In this document: in pieces, positions 9,161-17,199 of the stretch | Layout: each line of letters starts with the position of its first letter | Numbering within the stretch: the first letter of the stretch is position 1 | Assembly: GCF_022836845.1 (NCBI RefSeq) | Contig: NZ_JAJNNZ010000017.1 | Span: 1-64,000 of the forward strand | Reading direction: 5' to 3' | Source: Vibrio gelatinilyticus | Lineage (GTDB): Bacteria > Pseudomonadota > Gammaproteobacteria > Enterobacterales > Vibrionaceae | Length of the DNA stretch: 64,000 nt | The notes under the pieces: generated by a model | The model's input: the letters and a program-made list of their open reading frames with translations, nothing else | Told to the model about the DNA's origin: nothing | Databases searched by the model: none | Position numbers and translations under genes: made by a program

Positions 9161-9187
9161 AAAAGGCTGCATAAATGCAGCCTTTTT
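9160..9187. terminator. Bidirectional terminator between tusA and a small membrane protein
   Basis: A 12-bp perfect stem (AAAAAGGCTGCA / TGCAGCCTTTTT, loop TAAA) has A- and T-tracts on both sides. It can serve tusA on the plus strand and the gene ending at 9203 on the minus strand. Confidence 0.9.
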
Positions 9188-9202
9188 AACAATTTGACAA
9201 GC

Positions 9203-9463
9203 CTAGTCATCAAATTCTATCGTTCTAATTTCTGACTGAAGTTTCGCCACCTGCTTTTGCAACAAGCGCATTTCGTTGTGCATTGGTATCAAATGAGCAA
9301 CACGAATCCATGATTCCACGGTCAAGCCCGCCATGATAATAGAACCTGCAACCATTGGGACCCAGAGGTCGGTAAGCGCCATACCTAACAAGGTCAATAC
9401 AAAACCAAAAGTGAATAAGTAACTCTGATTCTTTGCGGTCATTCCCATATAACGTGTAAGCAT
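9203..9463 (-). CDS. Small membrane protein with C-terminal coiled coil, unknown function (86 aa)
   Basis: I cannot name this family. Two predicted transmembrane helices (about residues 14-30 and 33-50) are followed by a charged, heptad-like stretch (MRLLQKQVAKLQSEIRTIEFDD) likely to form a short coiled coil in the cytoplasm. It has its own terminator, shared with tusA. The codon pattern looks like its neighbours, so there is no sign of transfer. Confidence 0.65.
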   Translation of the reverse strand: MLTRYMGMTAKNQSYLFTFGFVLTLLGMALTDLWVPMVAGSIIMAGLTVESWIRVAHLIPMHNEMRLLQKQVAKLQSEIRTIEFDD

Positions 9464-9534
9464 GATCGTGCCCTCGCTGACTGTTTTCTATCTATGACTA
9501 TAAAATAGCACGACGATGTTGACACAAATATGTC

Positions 9535-9556
9535 GGCCATCACGAATACGATGGCC
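9535..9556 (-). terminator. Hairpin downstream of the GDT1-family gene
   Basis: A perfect 7-bp inverted repeat (GGCCATC / GATGGCC, 8-nt loop) lies 37 bp past the stop of the minus-strand exporter gene. The T-run is weak, so termination is possible but not certain. Confidence 0.4.
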
Positions 9557-9592
9557 TCTCTGTCAGTTAATGCTTAAAAAGGCACCAAACCT

Positions 9593-10147
9593 TTAAAAGA
9601 GCGCAGCACCAAAAGCCAAACCGACAAACAATATCGCGGTGACTTTACGGATCAATGTCAATGGCAATTTATCTGCAGACAATTTACCAATCATGACCAC
9701 TGGAACATTGGCAACAAGCATACCAATGGTAGTGCCAAGAACAACCCAAATAAGGGCATCGGCATACTGCGCGCCTAATATCGACGTCGCGATCTGAGTT
9801 TTATCACCAATTTCGGCGATGAAGAACGCGATAAAACTGGCAACAAAAGGCCCTCGATTAGAAATACTTTCATCGCCATCGAGTTTGTCTGGGATTAGAA
9901 CCCACCCCGCCATGGCTAAAAAGCTCACCACCACCACCCACTTAAGTACCTCTGGGGTTAAAAAGTCGGCTACAACCACACCCAGCCAAGCTGCGAGCGC
10001 ATGGTTAGCAATAGTAGCCAAAAATATGGCGGCGATGATTGGAATTGGCTTACGATAACGACTTGCCAAAAGTAATGAAAGTAACTGGGTTTTATCGCCG
10101 ATCTCGGCCAGTGCAACCGTAGTAATTGATATAGCTAAAACGCTCAA
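9593..10147 (-). CDS. TMEM165/GDT1 (UPF0016) family manganese exporter
   Basis: Members of this family in Vibrio (MneA) export Mn2+ across the inner membrane. The protein has two copies of the family motif E-x-G-D-K-T-Q (AEIGDKTQLLSLLLASRY near the N-terminus; AEIGDKTQIATSILGAQY in the second half), which is the antiparallel duplicated architecture, with six likely helices. No in-frame ATG fits. I place the start at the TTG at 10147, giving about 184 residues beginning LSVLAISITT. A GTG at 10207 lies inside the riboswitch and would add residues unlike the family. A four-codon ORF (ATG AGC ATG TCT TGA) overlaps the TTG and may couple initiation. The upstream manganese riboswitch strongly supports the function. 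Confidence 0.88.
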   Translation of the reverse strand: MSVLAISITTVALAEIGDKTQLLSLLLASRYRKPIPIIAAIFLATIANHALAAWLGVVVADFLTPEVLKWVVVVSFLAMAGWVLIPDKLDGDESISNRGPFVASFIAFFIAEIGDKTQIATSILGAQYADALIWVVLGTTIGMLVANVPVVMIGKLSADKLPLTLIRKVTAILFVGLAFGAALF

Positions 10148-10183
10148 GACATGCTCATTAGGGCAGGGATTATAATAAAGTAA

Positions 10184-10346
10184 CCATAGACAAATGCCAT
10201 GCCCCACCCCGGTTCATGGTATTTGTCTAAGGTCTTGCTAAACTTGTTGGCACAAGTCTCGAACGCCACGGTGATTTTGCACCGATTATGTTGACGAACG
10301 AATTCAAACTCCTGATAGAGCCGGAATAAGCTACTCCCCAAAGACG
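10184..10346 (-). ncRNA. yybP-ykoY manganese riboswitch
   Basis: Read on the minus strand, the region contains the yybP-ykoY hallmarks in order. GGGGAGTAGC begins near 10339. GCAAGACCTTAGACAAATAC follows, and then a long closing stem (GACAAATACCATG ... CATGGCATTTGTC) that encloses ACCGGGGTGGGG. This class binds Mn2+ and commonly controls manganese exporters; the gene just downstream is one. I infer activation at high Mn2+. The distance to the TTG start is 36 nt, which fits translational or transcriptional switching. Confidence 0.88.
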
Positions 10347-10597
10347 GGCGACATTTTAATCAGACAAAACGAGAAACTCAAGCTTAAAGCGTTACTTTTA
10401 CGACCAGAATGCCAGTAAAACTAGCACTTTGAGGCAAACAAGAACATGAACCTATAAAAAACGTACTCTTTTACCCCTTTGGTGAAGAATTAGGCAAGAT
10501 TACTACTACTCGGATGGACAATATCTGGGTATACTTGATCGTTATTTTTACCTTTTTCAGACAGAACTTTTCACATAGAGAATTGCGCGAATAGACT
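10347..10597. other. Intergenic region with divergent promoters for the Mn exporter and glyQS
   Basis: This stretch between the riboswitch and glyQ holds no gene. It must carry the promoters of both divergent units. On the plus strand a TATACT near 10528 could be a -10 box for glyQ but lacks a convincing -35, so I do not call it separately. Confidence 0.5.
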
Positions 10598-11521
10598 ATG
10601 CAAAAATACGATATCAAAACCTTCCAGGGAATGATCCTCGCGCTGCAGGATTATTGGGCACAAAATGGCTGTACCATTGTACAACCGCTAGATATGGAAG
10701 TAGGTGCGGGCACCTCTCACCCAATGACATGTCTGCGTGCACTTGGCCCAGAGCCAATGTCGACAGCTTATGTTCAACCATCTCGTCGTCCAACAGACGG
10801 ACGCTATGGTGAAAACCCGAACCGCCTACAGCATTACTACCAATTTCAGGTAGCGCTAAAGCCATCTCCAGACAACATTCAGGAGTTATATCTAGGCTCA
10901 CTTGAAGTGCTTGGTATCGACCCATTAGTTCACGATATTCGTTTCGTAGAAGATAACTGGGAAAACCCAACTCTAGGCGCATGGGGTCTAGGCTGGGAAG
11001 TTTGGCTAAACGGCATGGAAGTAACGCAATTTACGTACTTCCAACAAGTTGGCGGCCTTGAGTGCAAGCCAGTTACGGGTGAAATCACTTATGGTATCGA
11101 ACGCCTTGCAATGTATATCCAAGAAGTTGACTCTGTGTATGACCTAGTATGGAACGAAGCCCCTGATGGCTCTAACGTGACATACGGCGATATCTTCCAC
11201 CAAAATGAAGTAGAGCAATCAACCTACAACTTCGAACATGCAGACGTAGGTTTCCTGTTTAACTTCTTCGATCAGTGTGAAAAAGAGTGTAAAGAGCTAC
11301 TTGAGCTTGAGAAGCCACTGCCGCTTCCGGCCTACGAGCGCATTCTCAAAGCGGGACATGCATTCAACATTCTAGATGCACGCAAAGCAATCTCCGTAAC
11401 AGAACGCCAACGTTACATCCTCCGTATTCGTAACCTCACTAAAGCGGTTGCCGAAGCGTACTACGCATCACGTGAAGCACTTGGCTTCCCTATGTGTAAA
11501 AAACAAGGTGAGGAGAAGTAA
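10598..11521 (+). CDS. glyQ: Glycyl-tRNA synthetase alpha subunit
   Basis: GlyQ is the catalytic subunit of the bacterial alpha2beta2 glycyl-tRNA synthetase, which charges tRNA-Gly with glycine. The 307-residue protein begins with the conserved KYDIKTFQGMILALQDYWAQNGC and contains the class II motif regions PMTCLRALGPEPMSTAYVQPSRRPTDGRYGENPNRLQHYYQFQV. The length is close to E. coli GlyQ (303). glyS follows after 2 nt, so the two are co-translated. Its divergent neighbour is the manganese exporter. Confidence 0.97.
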   Translation: MQKYDIKTFQGMILALQDYWAQNGCTIVQPLDMEVGAGTSHPMTCLRALGPEPMSTAYVQPSRRPTDGRYGENPNRLQHYYQFQVALKPSPDNIQELYLGSLEVLGIDPLVHDIRFVEDNWENPTLGAWGLGWEVWLNGMEVTQFTYFQQVGGLECKPVTGEITYGIERLAMYIQEVDSVYDLVWNEAPDGSNVTYGDIFHQNEVEQSTYNFEHADVGFLFNFFDQCEKECKELLELEKPLPLPAYERILKAGHAFNILDARKAISVTERQRYILRIRNLTKAVAEAYYASREALGFPMCKKQGEEK

Positions 11522-11523
11522 TC

Positions 11524-13605
11524 ATGGCTAAAGAATTCCTAATCGAGCTGGGTACTGAAGAGTTACCACCAACACAACTTCGTACTCTAGCTGAAGCGTT
11601 CGCTGAAAATTTTGAAGCGGAGTTAAAAGGCGCAGCTCTAGCACACGAAGGTGTGAAGTGGTATGCCGCTCCTCGTCGTTTAGCACTTAAAGTATCTGCA
11701 CTAGCAGAAGGTCAGGCAGACAAAGTGGTTGAGAAGCGCGGCCCTGCGGTATCAGTAGCATTTGATGCTGATGGTAACGCAACCAAAGCGGCTCAAGGCT
11801 GGGCCCGCGGTAACGGCATCACAGTCGAACAAGCGGATCGCCTAAAAACAGACAAAGGTGAATGGCTACTGTTTAAACAGGAAGTAAAAGGTAAGGCGAC
11901 GACTGAAATCGTTGCTGACCTAGCCGCTAAAGCACTTAGTAATCTGCCTATCGCCAAGCCAATGCGTTGGGGTGATAAAACGACTCAGTTTATCCGCCCT
12001 GTCAAAACGCTAACCATGCTAATGGGCAGCGACCTTATCGAAGGTGAAATCCTTGGTGTAACTTCTGACCGTACGATTCGTGGTCACCGCTTTATGGGTG
12101 AGCAAGAGTTCACTATCGATTCAGCAGAGCAATACCCAACAATTCTTGAAGAGCGCGGCAAAGTCATGGCCGATTACGATGCTCGTAAAGCGATCATTCT
12201 TGCTGACTCTCAAAAAGCAGCAGCAGCGGTTGGCGGCATTGCCGATCTAGAAGATGATTTAGTTGAAGAAGTCACCTCTCTTGTTGAATGGCCAGTGGTA
12301 CTTACCGCTAAGTTTGAAGAAGAGTTCCTAAAGGTTCCTTCAGAAGCGCTGGTTTACACCATGAAGGGCGATCAGAAGTACTTCCCCGTCTATTCATATG
12401 AGAATGGCGATGAGAACAAGAAGCTTCTACCAAACTTTATCTTTGTATCGAACATCGAGTCAAAAGAGCCTCGCCACGTTATTGAAGGTAACGAGAAAGT
12501 GGTTCGTCCTCGCCTAGCGGATGCAGAATTCTTCTTTAACACTGACCGTAAACGTCCATTGATTGATCGTCTACCTGAACTAGAGCAAGCTGTATTCCAG
12601 AAGCAACTGGGGACAATCAAAGACAAAACAGACCGTATTACGGCACTGTCTGGCTACATCGCCAAATTAATTGATGCTGACGTAGAGAAAGCAACGCGCG
12701 CAGGCCTACTTGCCAAATGTGACCTAATGACATCCATGGTATTCGAATTTACCGATACTCAAGGTGTGATGGGTATGCACTACGCCACTCACGATGGTGA
12801 AGATGAGCAAGTAGCTCTGGCACTATACGAGCAGTACATGCCTCGTTTCGCAGGTGATGATCTACCGAGCACGGGGATTTCTTCTGCAGTCGCTATGGCT
12901 GACAAACTAGACACGATTGTAGGCATCTTCGGTATTGGCCAAGCACCAAAAGGCTCTGATCCATTCGCACTACGTCGCGCTTCTCTTGGTGTTCTACGTA
13001 TCATCGTTGAGAACGGCTACAACCTTGATCTTGTCGACCTTATCCGTGAAGCTAAAGTACAGTTTGGCACTAAGCTTACCAACGACAACGTCGAACAAGA
13101 TGTGATCGACTTTATGCTAGGTCGCTTCAATGCTTGGTACAAAGACGAAGGCTTCAGCGTGGATATCATCCAAGCAGTACTTGCTCGTCGCCCAACAAAA
13201 CCGGCTGACTTTGACCAGCGCGTAAAAGCAGTATCTCACTTCCGTGAGCTAGAAGCGGCGGAATCTTTAGCTGCGGCGAATAAGCGTGTGGGTAACATTC
13301 TTGCGAAATTTGACGGTGAACTGCCAACCGATATCGACCTGGCACTGCTTACAGAAGACGCAGAGAAAGTACTGGCTGAAAACGTTGAAGTGATGACAGA
13401 AGCACTAGAACCTGCTTTTGCGACTGGTAACTACCAGGAAGCGCTGAGCAAACTGGCAGAGCTACGCGAACCGGTCGATGCCTTCTTCGACAACGTGATG
13501 GTGATGGCAGACGACGAGGCACTGAAGAAAAACCGCCTAACGCTGCTTAACAACCTCCGTAACTTGTTCTTGCAAATTGCAGACATCTCTCTGCTACAAA
13601 AATAA
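11524..13605 (+). CDS. glyS: Glycyl-tRNA synthetase beta subunit
   Basis: GlyS is the tRNA-binding and anticodon-recognising beta subunit. The 693 residues match the family length (689 in E. coli), starting MAKEFLIELGTEELPPTQL. The central HD-like segment and the C-terminal anticodon-binding domain (DALS-like, DNVMVMADDEALKKNRLTLLNNL) are intact. A GGTGAGGAG ribosome-binding site for it lies within the end of glyQ. It is followed by a terminator whose T-tract is abutted by an insertion sequence. Confidence 0.97.
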   Translation: MAKEFLIELGTEELPPTQLRTLAEAFAENFEAELKGAALAHEGVKWYAAPRRLALKVSALAEGQADKVVEKRGPAVSVAFDADGNATKAAQGWARGNGITVEQADRLKTDKGEWLLFKQEVKGKATTEIVADLAAKALSNLPIAKPMRWGDKTTQFIRPVKTLTMLMGSDLIEGEILGVTSDRTIRGHRFMGEQEFTIDSAEQYPTILEERGKVMADYDARKAIILADSQKAAAAVGGIADLEDDLVEEVTSLVEWPVVLTAKFEEEFLKVPSEALVYTMKGDQKYFPVYSYENGDENKKLLPNFIFVSNIESKEPRHVIEGNEKVVRPRLADAEFFFNTDRKRPLIDRLPELEQAVFQKQLGTIKDKTDRITALSGYIAKLIDADVEKATRAGLLAKCDLMTSMVFEFTDTQGVMGMHYATHDGEDEQVALALYEQYMPRFAGDDLPSTGISSAVAMADKLDTIVGIFGIGQAPKGSDPFALRRASLGVLRIIVENGYNLDLVDLIREAKVQFGTKLTNDNVEQDVIDFMLGRFNAWYKDEGFSVDIIQAVLARRPTKPADFDQRVKAVSHFRELEAAESLAAANKRVGNILAKFDGELPTDIDLALLTEDAEKVLAENVEVMTEALEPAFATGNYQEALSKLAELREPVDAFFDNVMVMADDEALKKNRLTLLNNLRNLFLQIADISLLQK

Positions 13606-13624
13606 CGTTGTGTAGAATAATATC

Positions 13625-13653
13625 AAGCCCAGTCAGCCGACTGGGCTTTTTTT
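13625..13653 (+). terminator. Terminator after glyS
   Basis: A 10-bp stem (AAGCCCAGTC / GACTGGGCTT, loop AGCC) is followed by seven or more T residues. The T-tract merges with the left end of the insertion sequence. Confidence 0.9.
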
Positions 13654-14948
13654 AGGTTCATCGCGGATTAGCGTGAGCCGATAAGAAAACGGTAGTTGTG
13701 GTATGTTTTAGTCGCCAAACAAAAATACACACACAACTACCGCTTTCATGTCGAATAATACTTTTCTATCTTCCTTCTGGGAAGGCTTTCAAGTCATACA
13801 GAGCCACAAAACTGACTCGTTAATCACAATAACCTTAAAACCTGACTCCGCAGCTATGTGTCCATGTGATCGCACATCTGATTCTATTCATGACTACCTG
13901 TGGCGAGTGTTAAAAGAAGCAATGATGCTCGATACTCCTGTTGAGCTTTCGGTACAAACTCGACGGATAAACTGTCCTGACTGTGGCGTAAGAACTGAAG
14001 CTATTTCATAGATTTCTCCATATGCTCGAATCACAAATCGCTTGAAGGGCTATATTGAAAAGTTACTGCCGTTATTGCCTATCAAGCATATCTCCGAGCT
14101 GACTGGAGTGCATTGGCATACGATTAAAGAAATTGATAAACAACGTCTTAAGCGAGTTGTACCAACGGTGGCTTGGGGTGATTTACGTCAGCTTGTTATG
14201 GACGAGTTCGCCATCTTTCAGGGGCACAGGTATGCGACGGTCATTGCTGATGCTCAAACACACCAAGTGCTCTGGATTGGAATGGGCCGAAGTCGAAAAG
14301 ACATTCGCCCATTCTTCGAAGAGCTTGGCGTTCATGCTGCCAACATTGAAGTTGTGGCGATGGATATGAACACAGCTTTTGACCTTGAAGTACAGGCACA
14401 TTGCCCAAACGCTCGTATCGTCTATGACTTGTTTCATGTCGTGGCTAAGTTTGGCCGTGAGGTCATGGACAGGGTTCGTGTAGACCAAGCCAACCAACTG
14501 AAAACGGACAAAAAAGCACGTCGTTGGATAAAACGCTCCCGATGGGTTCTTTTAAAGAACCGAGAGAACTCGAGCGTAAAGCAGCAAAGTTATCTTGACC
14601 AAATACTGTCGATTAACCGAGATCTCATGATAACTCACCTGCTTGGAGCTCAACTCAAAGAGCTTTGGTATTGTGATTCAGAGGAGCAAGCCAAAGGGCT
14701 GTGGGAAGTATGGTGGCAGCAGGTGAATGAAAGTGGGATCCAACCTCTAATTAACTTTGCTAGAAAGCTCAAACCTTACCTTCACGGAATCGTGGCATCG
14801 GCTTCATATCATTTGAATACTTGCACGCTGGAAGGCATCAATAACAAGATCAAGCTTATCAAACGGATGGGATATGGCTACAGAGACACGGACTACTTCT
14901 TTTTAAAAATCAAAGCGGCCTTCCCCGGAAAACCGCGATGAACCTAAA
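13651..14948 (+). mobile_element. ISL3-family insertion sequence, probably inactive
   Basis: A 1.3-kb element is bounded by 16-bp perfect inverted ends: TTTAGGTTCATCGCGG at 13651-13666, and its reverse complement at 14933-14948. The core (GGTTCATCGCGG) spans 13655-13666 and 14933-14944. Inside is a single ISL3-type transposase with an in-frame stop. I see no clear 8-bp target duplication next to the ends, so the insertion may be old or rearranged. It sits directly on the T-tract of the glyS terminator. In other vibrios glyS and avtA are close neighbours, so this marks an insertion point. Confidence 0.85.
13748..14941 (+). pseudogene. ISL3-family transposase interrupted by an amber codon
   Basis: The reading frame opens at the ATG at 13748 and stays open in one frame to the TGA at 14939-14941, except for a single TAG at 14009-14011. 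The total would be about 397 codons, normal for ISL3 transposases. Upstream of the stop is the cysteine zinc-finger region (CPCD ... CPDC). Downstream is the DDE catalytic core: the aspartates in VMDEFAIF and VAMDMNTAFD and the glutamate in CTLEGINNK, at residues 54, 108 and 264 counted from the TTG at 14042. One substitution would restore the frame. Truncated products might form but are unlikely to transpose. Confidence 0.85.
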
Positions 14949-14963
14949 TTAATTAAAACAAAT

Positions 14964-14992
14964 TTGACACATTTCACACAGTAAATTAACAT
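14964..14992 (+). promoter_or_regulatory. Sigma-70 promoter for the lipoprotein gene
   Basis: TTGACA (14964-14969) and TAACAT (14987-14992) are separated by 17 bp, beginning 16 bp beyond the right end of the insertion sequence. The next gene on this strand starts at 15142, giving a leader of about 140 nt. Confidence 0.7.
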
Positions 14993-15141
14993 CATTCATG
15001 TCATGTCTGTTTGGGAAGAAACGTTACTGGACTTTTTGGGGTTTGTTTACATCAATAGCAACCACTCACAAAGGAACAGGAGATCTTATTTCCTACCTCT
15101 ATCTTTCTGATAAATTTTTTATACACTCAAGGATCGAATAT

Positions 15142-16461
15142 ATGAATAAGACTCTATTGAGCGTCTTGCTCGGTGGCTCAGTTGTACTGGCTGGTTGTGG
15201 GGGGGACTCTTCAAGTTCGCCAGGACCTTCACCGACTGCGCAAACGGGGCAGTTTATTGATGCAGCTGTTGCCAATATTAACTATGAAACGGAAACACTT
15301 TCTGGTGTGACTGACGAAAATGGTAACTACCAATACGAAGAGGGCGAAACAGTCACTTTTTCTATTGGTTCAGTGACTTTTCCTCCTGTACTAGCTTCAG
15401 GTGTCGTAACACCGCTTGATATTGCTGATAGTAACGACACTGAGGATGATCAGGTTGTAAACATCATTCGTTTCTTGCAAACACTCGATACAGATGGCGA
15501 TCCGAGCAACGGCATTACGATTTCTGATGATGTGAAAACAGCGGCAACAGAAGATATCGACTTTGATGTCAGTAAAGCTGATTTTGAAAGTGATAGTGAA
15601 GTATTAGCAGTTATTGCTCAAGGTGGGCAAGAAAGTCCAATCAGTGCGTTAATCGATGAATCTGTTGCTCTTTCCCATTTTGAAGGATCGTTGAACAGTT
15701 TTGATATCACTTTTGGTAAGTTCGTAGGCACTTGGCTCATCAGTGGTGACAACGAGAATGAATTATTGTTGTTTACCTTCTTTGAAGATGGCACCTACCT
15801 TCATGCTGAAATCGATACTGATCTAGATGGTACCAACCCTGATGAAATCAATGGTATGGAGTGGGGCGAATACGAAGTCAATGACCAAGGAGAATTTTTT
15901 AGTGAAACAACGTACTTCGATGAAAATGGCGATACAGGCCTGACTGATATCATTACCTCTGACTTAACTCGCTCTCAAGATGGTGCAACAGTCAAATTTT
16001 CTTTCAGTGACGATGGTTTGACCCTCACGTTTAACATCACTGAGTATGAAAATTACGTTGACGTAAGCACTGACACAATGACATTCACTAAGCTAACCAA
16101 CAATGGCATCGTGGGCACTTGGTTGATTGCGGGTGAGAATGAAAATGAGCTTCTGATGTTCACTTTCCTTGATGATGGAACTTATGTCCATGCTGAGGTT
16201 GATACGGATTTAAGCACTGCAGAAAACCCAAGTGAAGACAACGGCTTAGAGTGGGGTAGCTATGAGCTTAATTCACAAACTAATGAAATGACGATTTCGT
16301 TTGATTTGCCGGGAACAACAGACTTGAATGGTGATACTGGTCTATCGGATTTTGCAGACAGTTCAGACAACCAGCTGTTCGTTACAGTATCTGGTGATGT
16401 AATGACGGTTCGAGTGGTTGAGGGAAGCGATGAAGAAACGCTGACTTTCTATCGTCATTAA
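15142..16461 (+). CDS. Predicted lipoprotein with duplicated C-terminal domain, unknown function
   Basis: I chose the ATG at 15142, preceded by AAGGAT, because it gives a clean lipoprotein signal: MNKTLLSVLLGGSVVLAGC with a lipobox ending at C19, then a Ser/Pro-rich linker. The 439-residue protein is acidic. An N-terminal part (ITYETETLSGVTDENGNYQYEEGETVTF-like) resembles carboxypeptidase-regulatory or SdrD-type beta domains. Two related repeats follow: VGTWLISGDNENELLLFTFFEDGTY at about 194 and VGTWLIAGENENELLMFTFLDDGTY at about 328, each continuing into a lipocalin-like beta fold. It follows an insertion sequence in a non-core insert. A surface or outer-membrane location is likely; function is unknown. 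Confidence 0.8.
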   Translation: MNKTLLSVLLGGSVVLAGCGGDSSSSPGPSPTAQTGQFIDAAVANINYETETLSGVTDENGNYQYEEGETVTFSIGSVTFPPVLASGVVTPLDIADSNDTEDDQVVNIIRFLQTLDTDGDPSNGITISDDVKTAATEDIDFDVSKADFESDSEVLAVIAQGGQESPISALIDESVALSHFEGSLNSFDITFGKFVGTWLISGDNENELLLFTFFEDGTYLHAEIDTDLDGTNPDEINGMEWGEYEVNDQGEFFSETTYFDENGDTGLTDIITSDLTRSQDGATVKFSFSDDGLTLTFNITEYENYVDVSTDTMTFTKLTNNGIVGTWLIAGENENELLMFTFLDDGTYVHAEVDTDLSTAENPSEDNGLEWGSYELNSQTNEMTISFDLPGTTDLNGDTGLSDFADSSDNQLFVTVSGDVMTVRVVEGSDEETLTFYRH

Positions 16462-16486
16462 ATTTAGCGAGTTAACTGCATAGTAA

Positions 16487-16520
16487 AACGGCCACGCATT
16501 GCGTGGCCGTTGTTTGTTTT
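16487..16520 (+). terminator. Terminator after the lipoprotein gene
   Basis: A perfect 11-bp stem (AACGGCCACGC / GCGTGGCCGTT, loop ATT) is followed by TGTTTGTTTT, 26 bp past the stop codon. Confidence 0.9.
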
Positions 16521-16664
16521 AACGTATAGCTTGCGATGTACTATAAAACGAATTAAAAATCTGAGGTGGGTTATTATTCCTATAGTAAATCTGCAAGTTT
16601 GATATCAAAAACAGGCCTCAAATACTCTTAACGAATATTTCAGACACTTGTTGTACGAATCTCC

Positions 16665-16694
16665 AAAGGTCGCCTATCTAGGTGACCTTTTTCA
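16665..16694 (+). terminator. Orphan terminator-like hairpin
   Basis: AAGGTCGCCTA / TAGGTGACCTT forms an 11-bp stem (one G-T pair, 2-nt loop) followed by TTTTTC. No gene precedes it within 180 bp, so it may end an unannotated small RNA or be left over from a lost gene. Confidence 0.5.
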
Positions 16695-17036
16695 TTACTG
16701 CGTACGTAACAAGGTAGCAAAAGCCCCATCCAATGAATGAGGCTCTTATGTTTGAAGTCCTACTTAATCAAAGATGTGATTAGCGCAGCTACTGAGAGAA
16801 GTGTGGGAGTACCATCATTTGCCACGCTCTCCATTTAACTTGAGACTCGTGAGTGTACTTAATCTGCACTCCGATCTTACTCTTGTTTTGATTACGATTA
16901 AAATGAAAAAGGCAGCCCTAGGGCGAATGAGAGAGACCACAAAAATGCGGCCACTACATCACGCTTTCGCATTTTATAGCACCAACCGCTTGATACTGAA
17001 TCGAGAGAAACATATCCTACGGAGGTTAAGTTGTTA

Positions 17037-17062
17037 TGATAGCTAAACGCAATTAGCTATCA
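17037..17062. promoter_or_regulatory. Perfect 9-bp-arm dyad upstream of avtA
   Basis: TGATAGCTA and TAGCTATCA flank an 8-bp spacer, 138 bp upstream of the avtA start. The symmetry and spacing are those of a regulator operator, but I cannot match it to a known one. Confidence 0.45.
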
Positions 17063-17199
17063 CCAACAGAATTATTTCCAGCGTAAATAGTGCTTTGCCT
17101 CATAGTTTCATTAAGGTATGTTCAAAGATTCATCTTGCTACTCGCAGGATTAAAAACCGAAAAGATATGACAAGTGAACACAATGAACTAGGTACAACA

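Larger units (their letters stand above)
16521..17199. other. Gap of about 680 bp without a recognisable gene
   Basis: This lies between the lipoprotein terminator and avtA. It holds a second terminator-like hairpin (16665-16694), a mismatched stem at 16720-16745, an inverted repeat AAAATGCG / CGCATTTT around 16942-16976, and a perfect 9-bp dyad at 17037-17062. An 81-codon open frame at 16801-17046 has no recognisable domain and no good start signal, so I do not call it a gene. The region may be decayed insert material and/or the avtA leader. Confidence 0.55.

Noticed and set aside
13748..14941. Programmed read-through or recoding of the transposase TAG
   Set aside because: No downstream structure or slippery sequence is apparent next to the stop; a simple nonsense mutation is the simplest reading.
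13647..14956. Target-site duplication around the ISL3-type element
   Set aside because: The flanking eight bases on the two sides do not match for any of the end positions I tried.
16801..17046. 81-codon open frame in the gap before avtA
   Set aside because: GTG start without a ribosome-binding site, no recognisable domain, and biased composition; the region is better explained as leader or decayed sequence.
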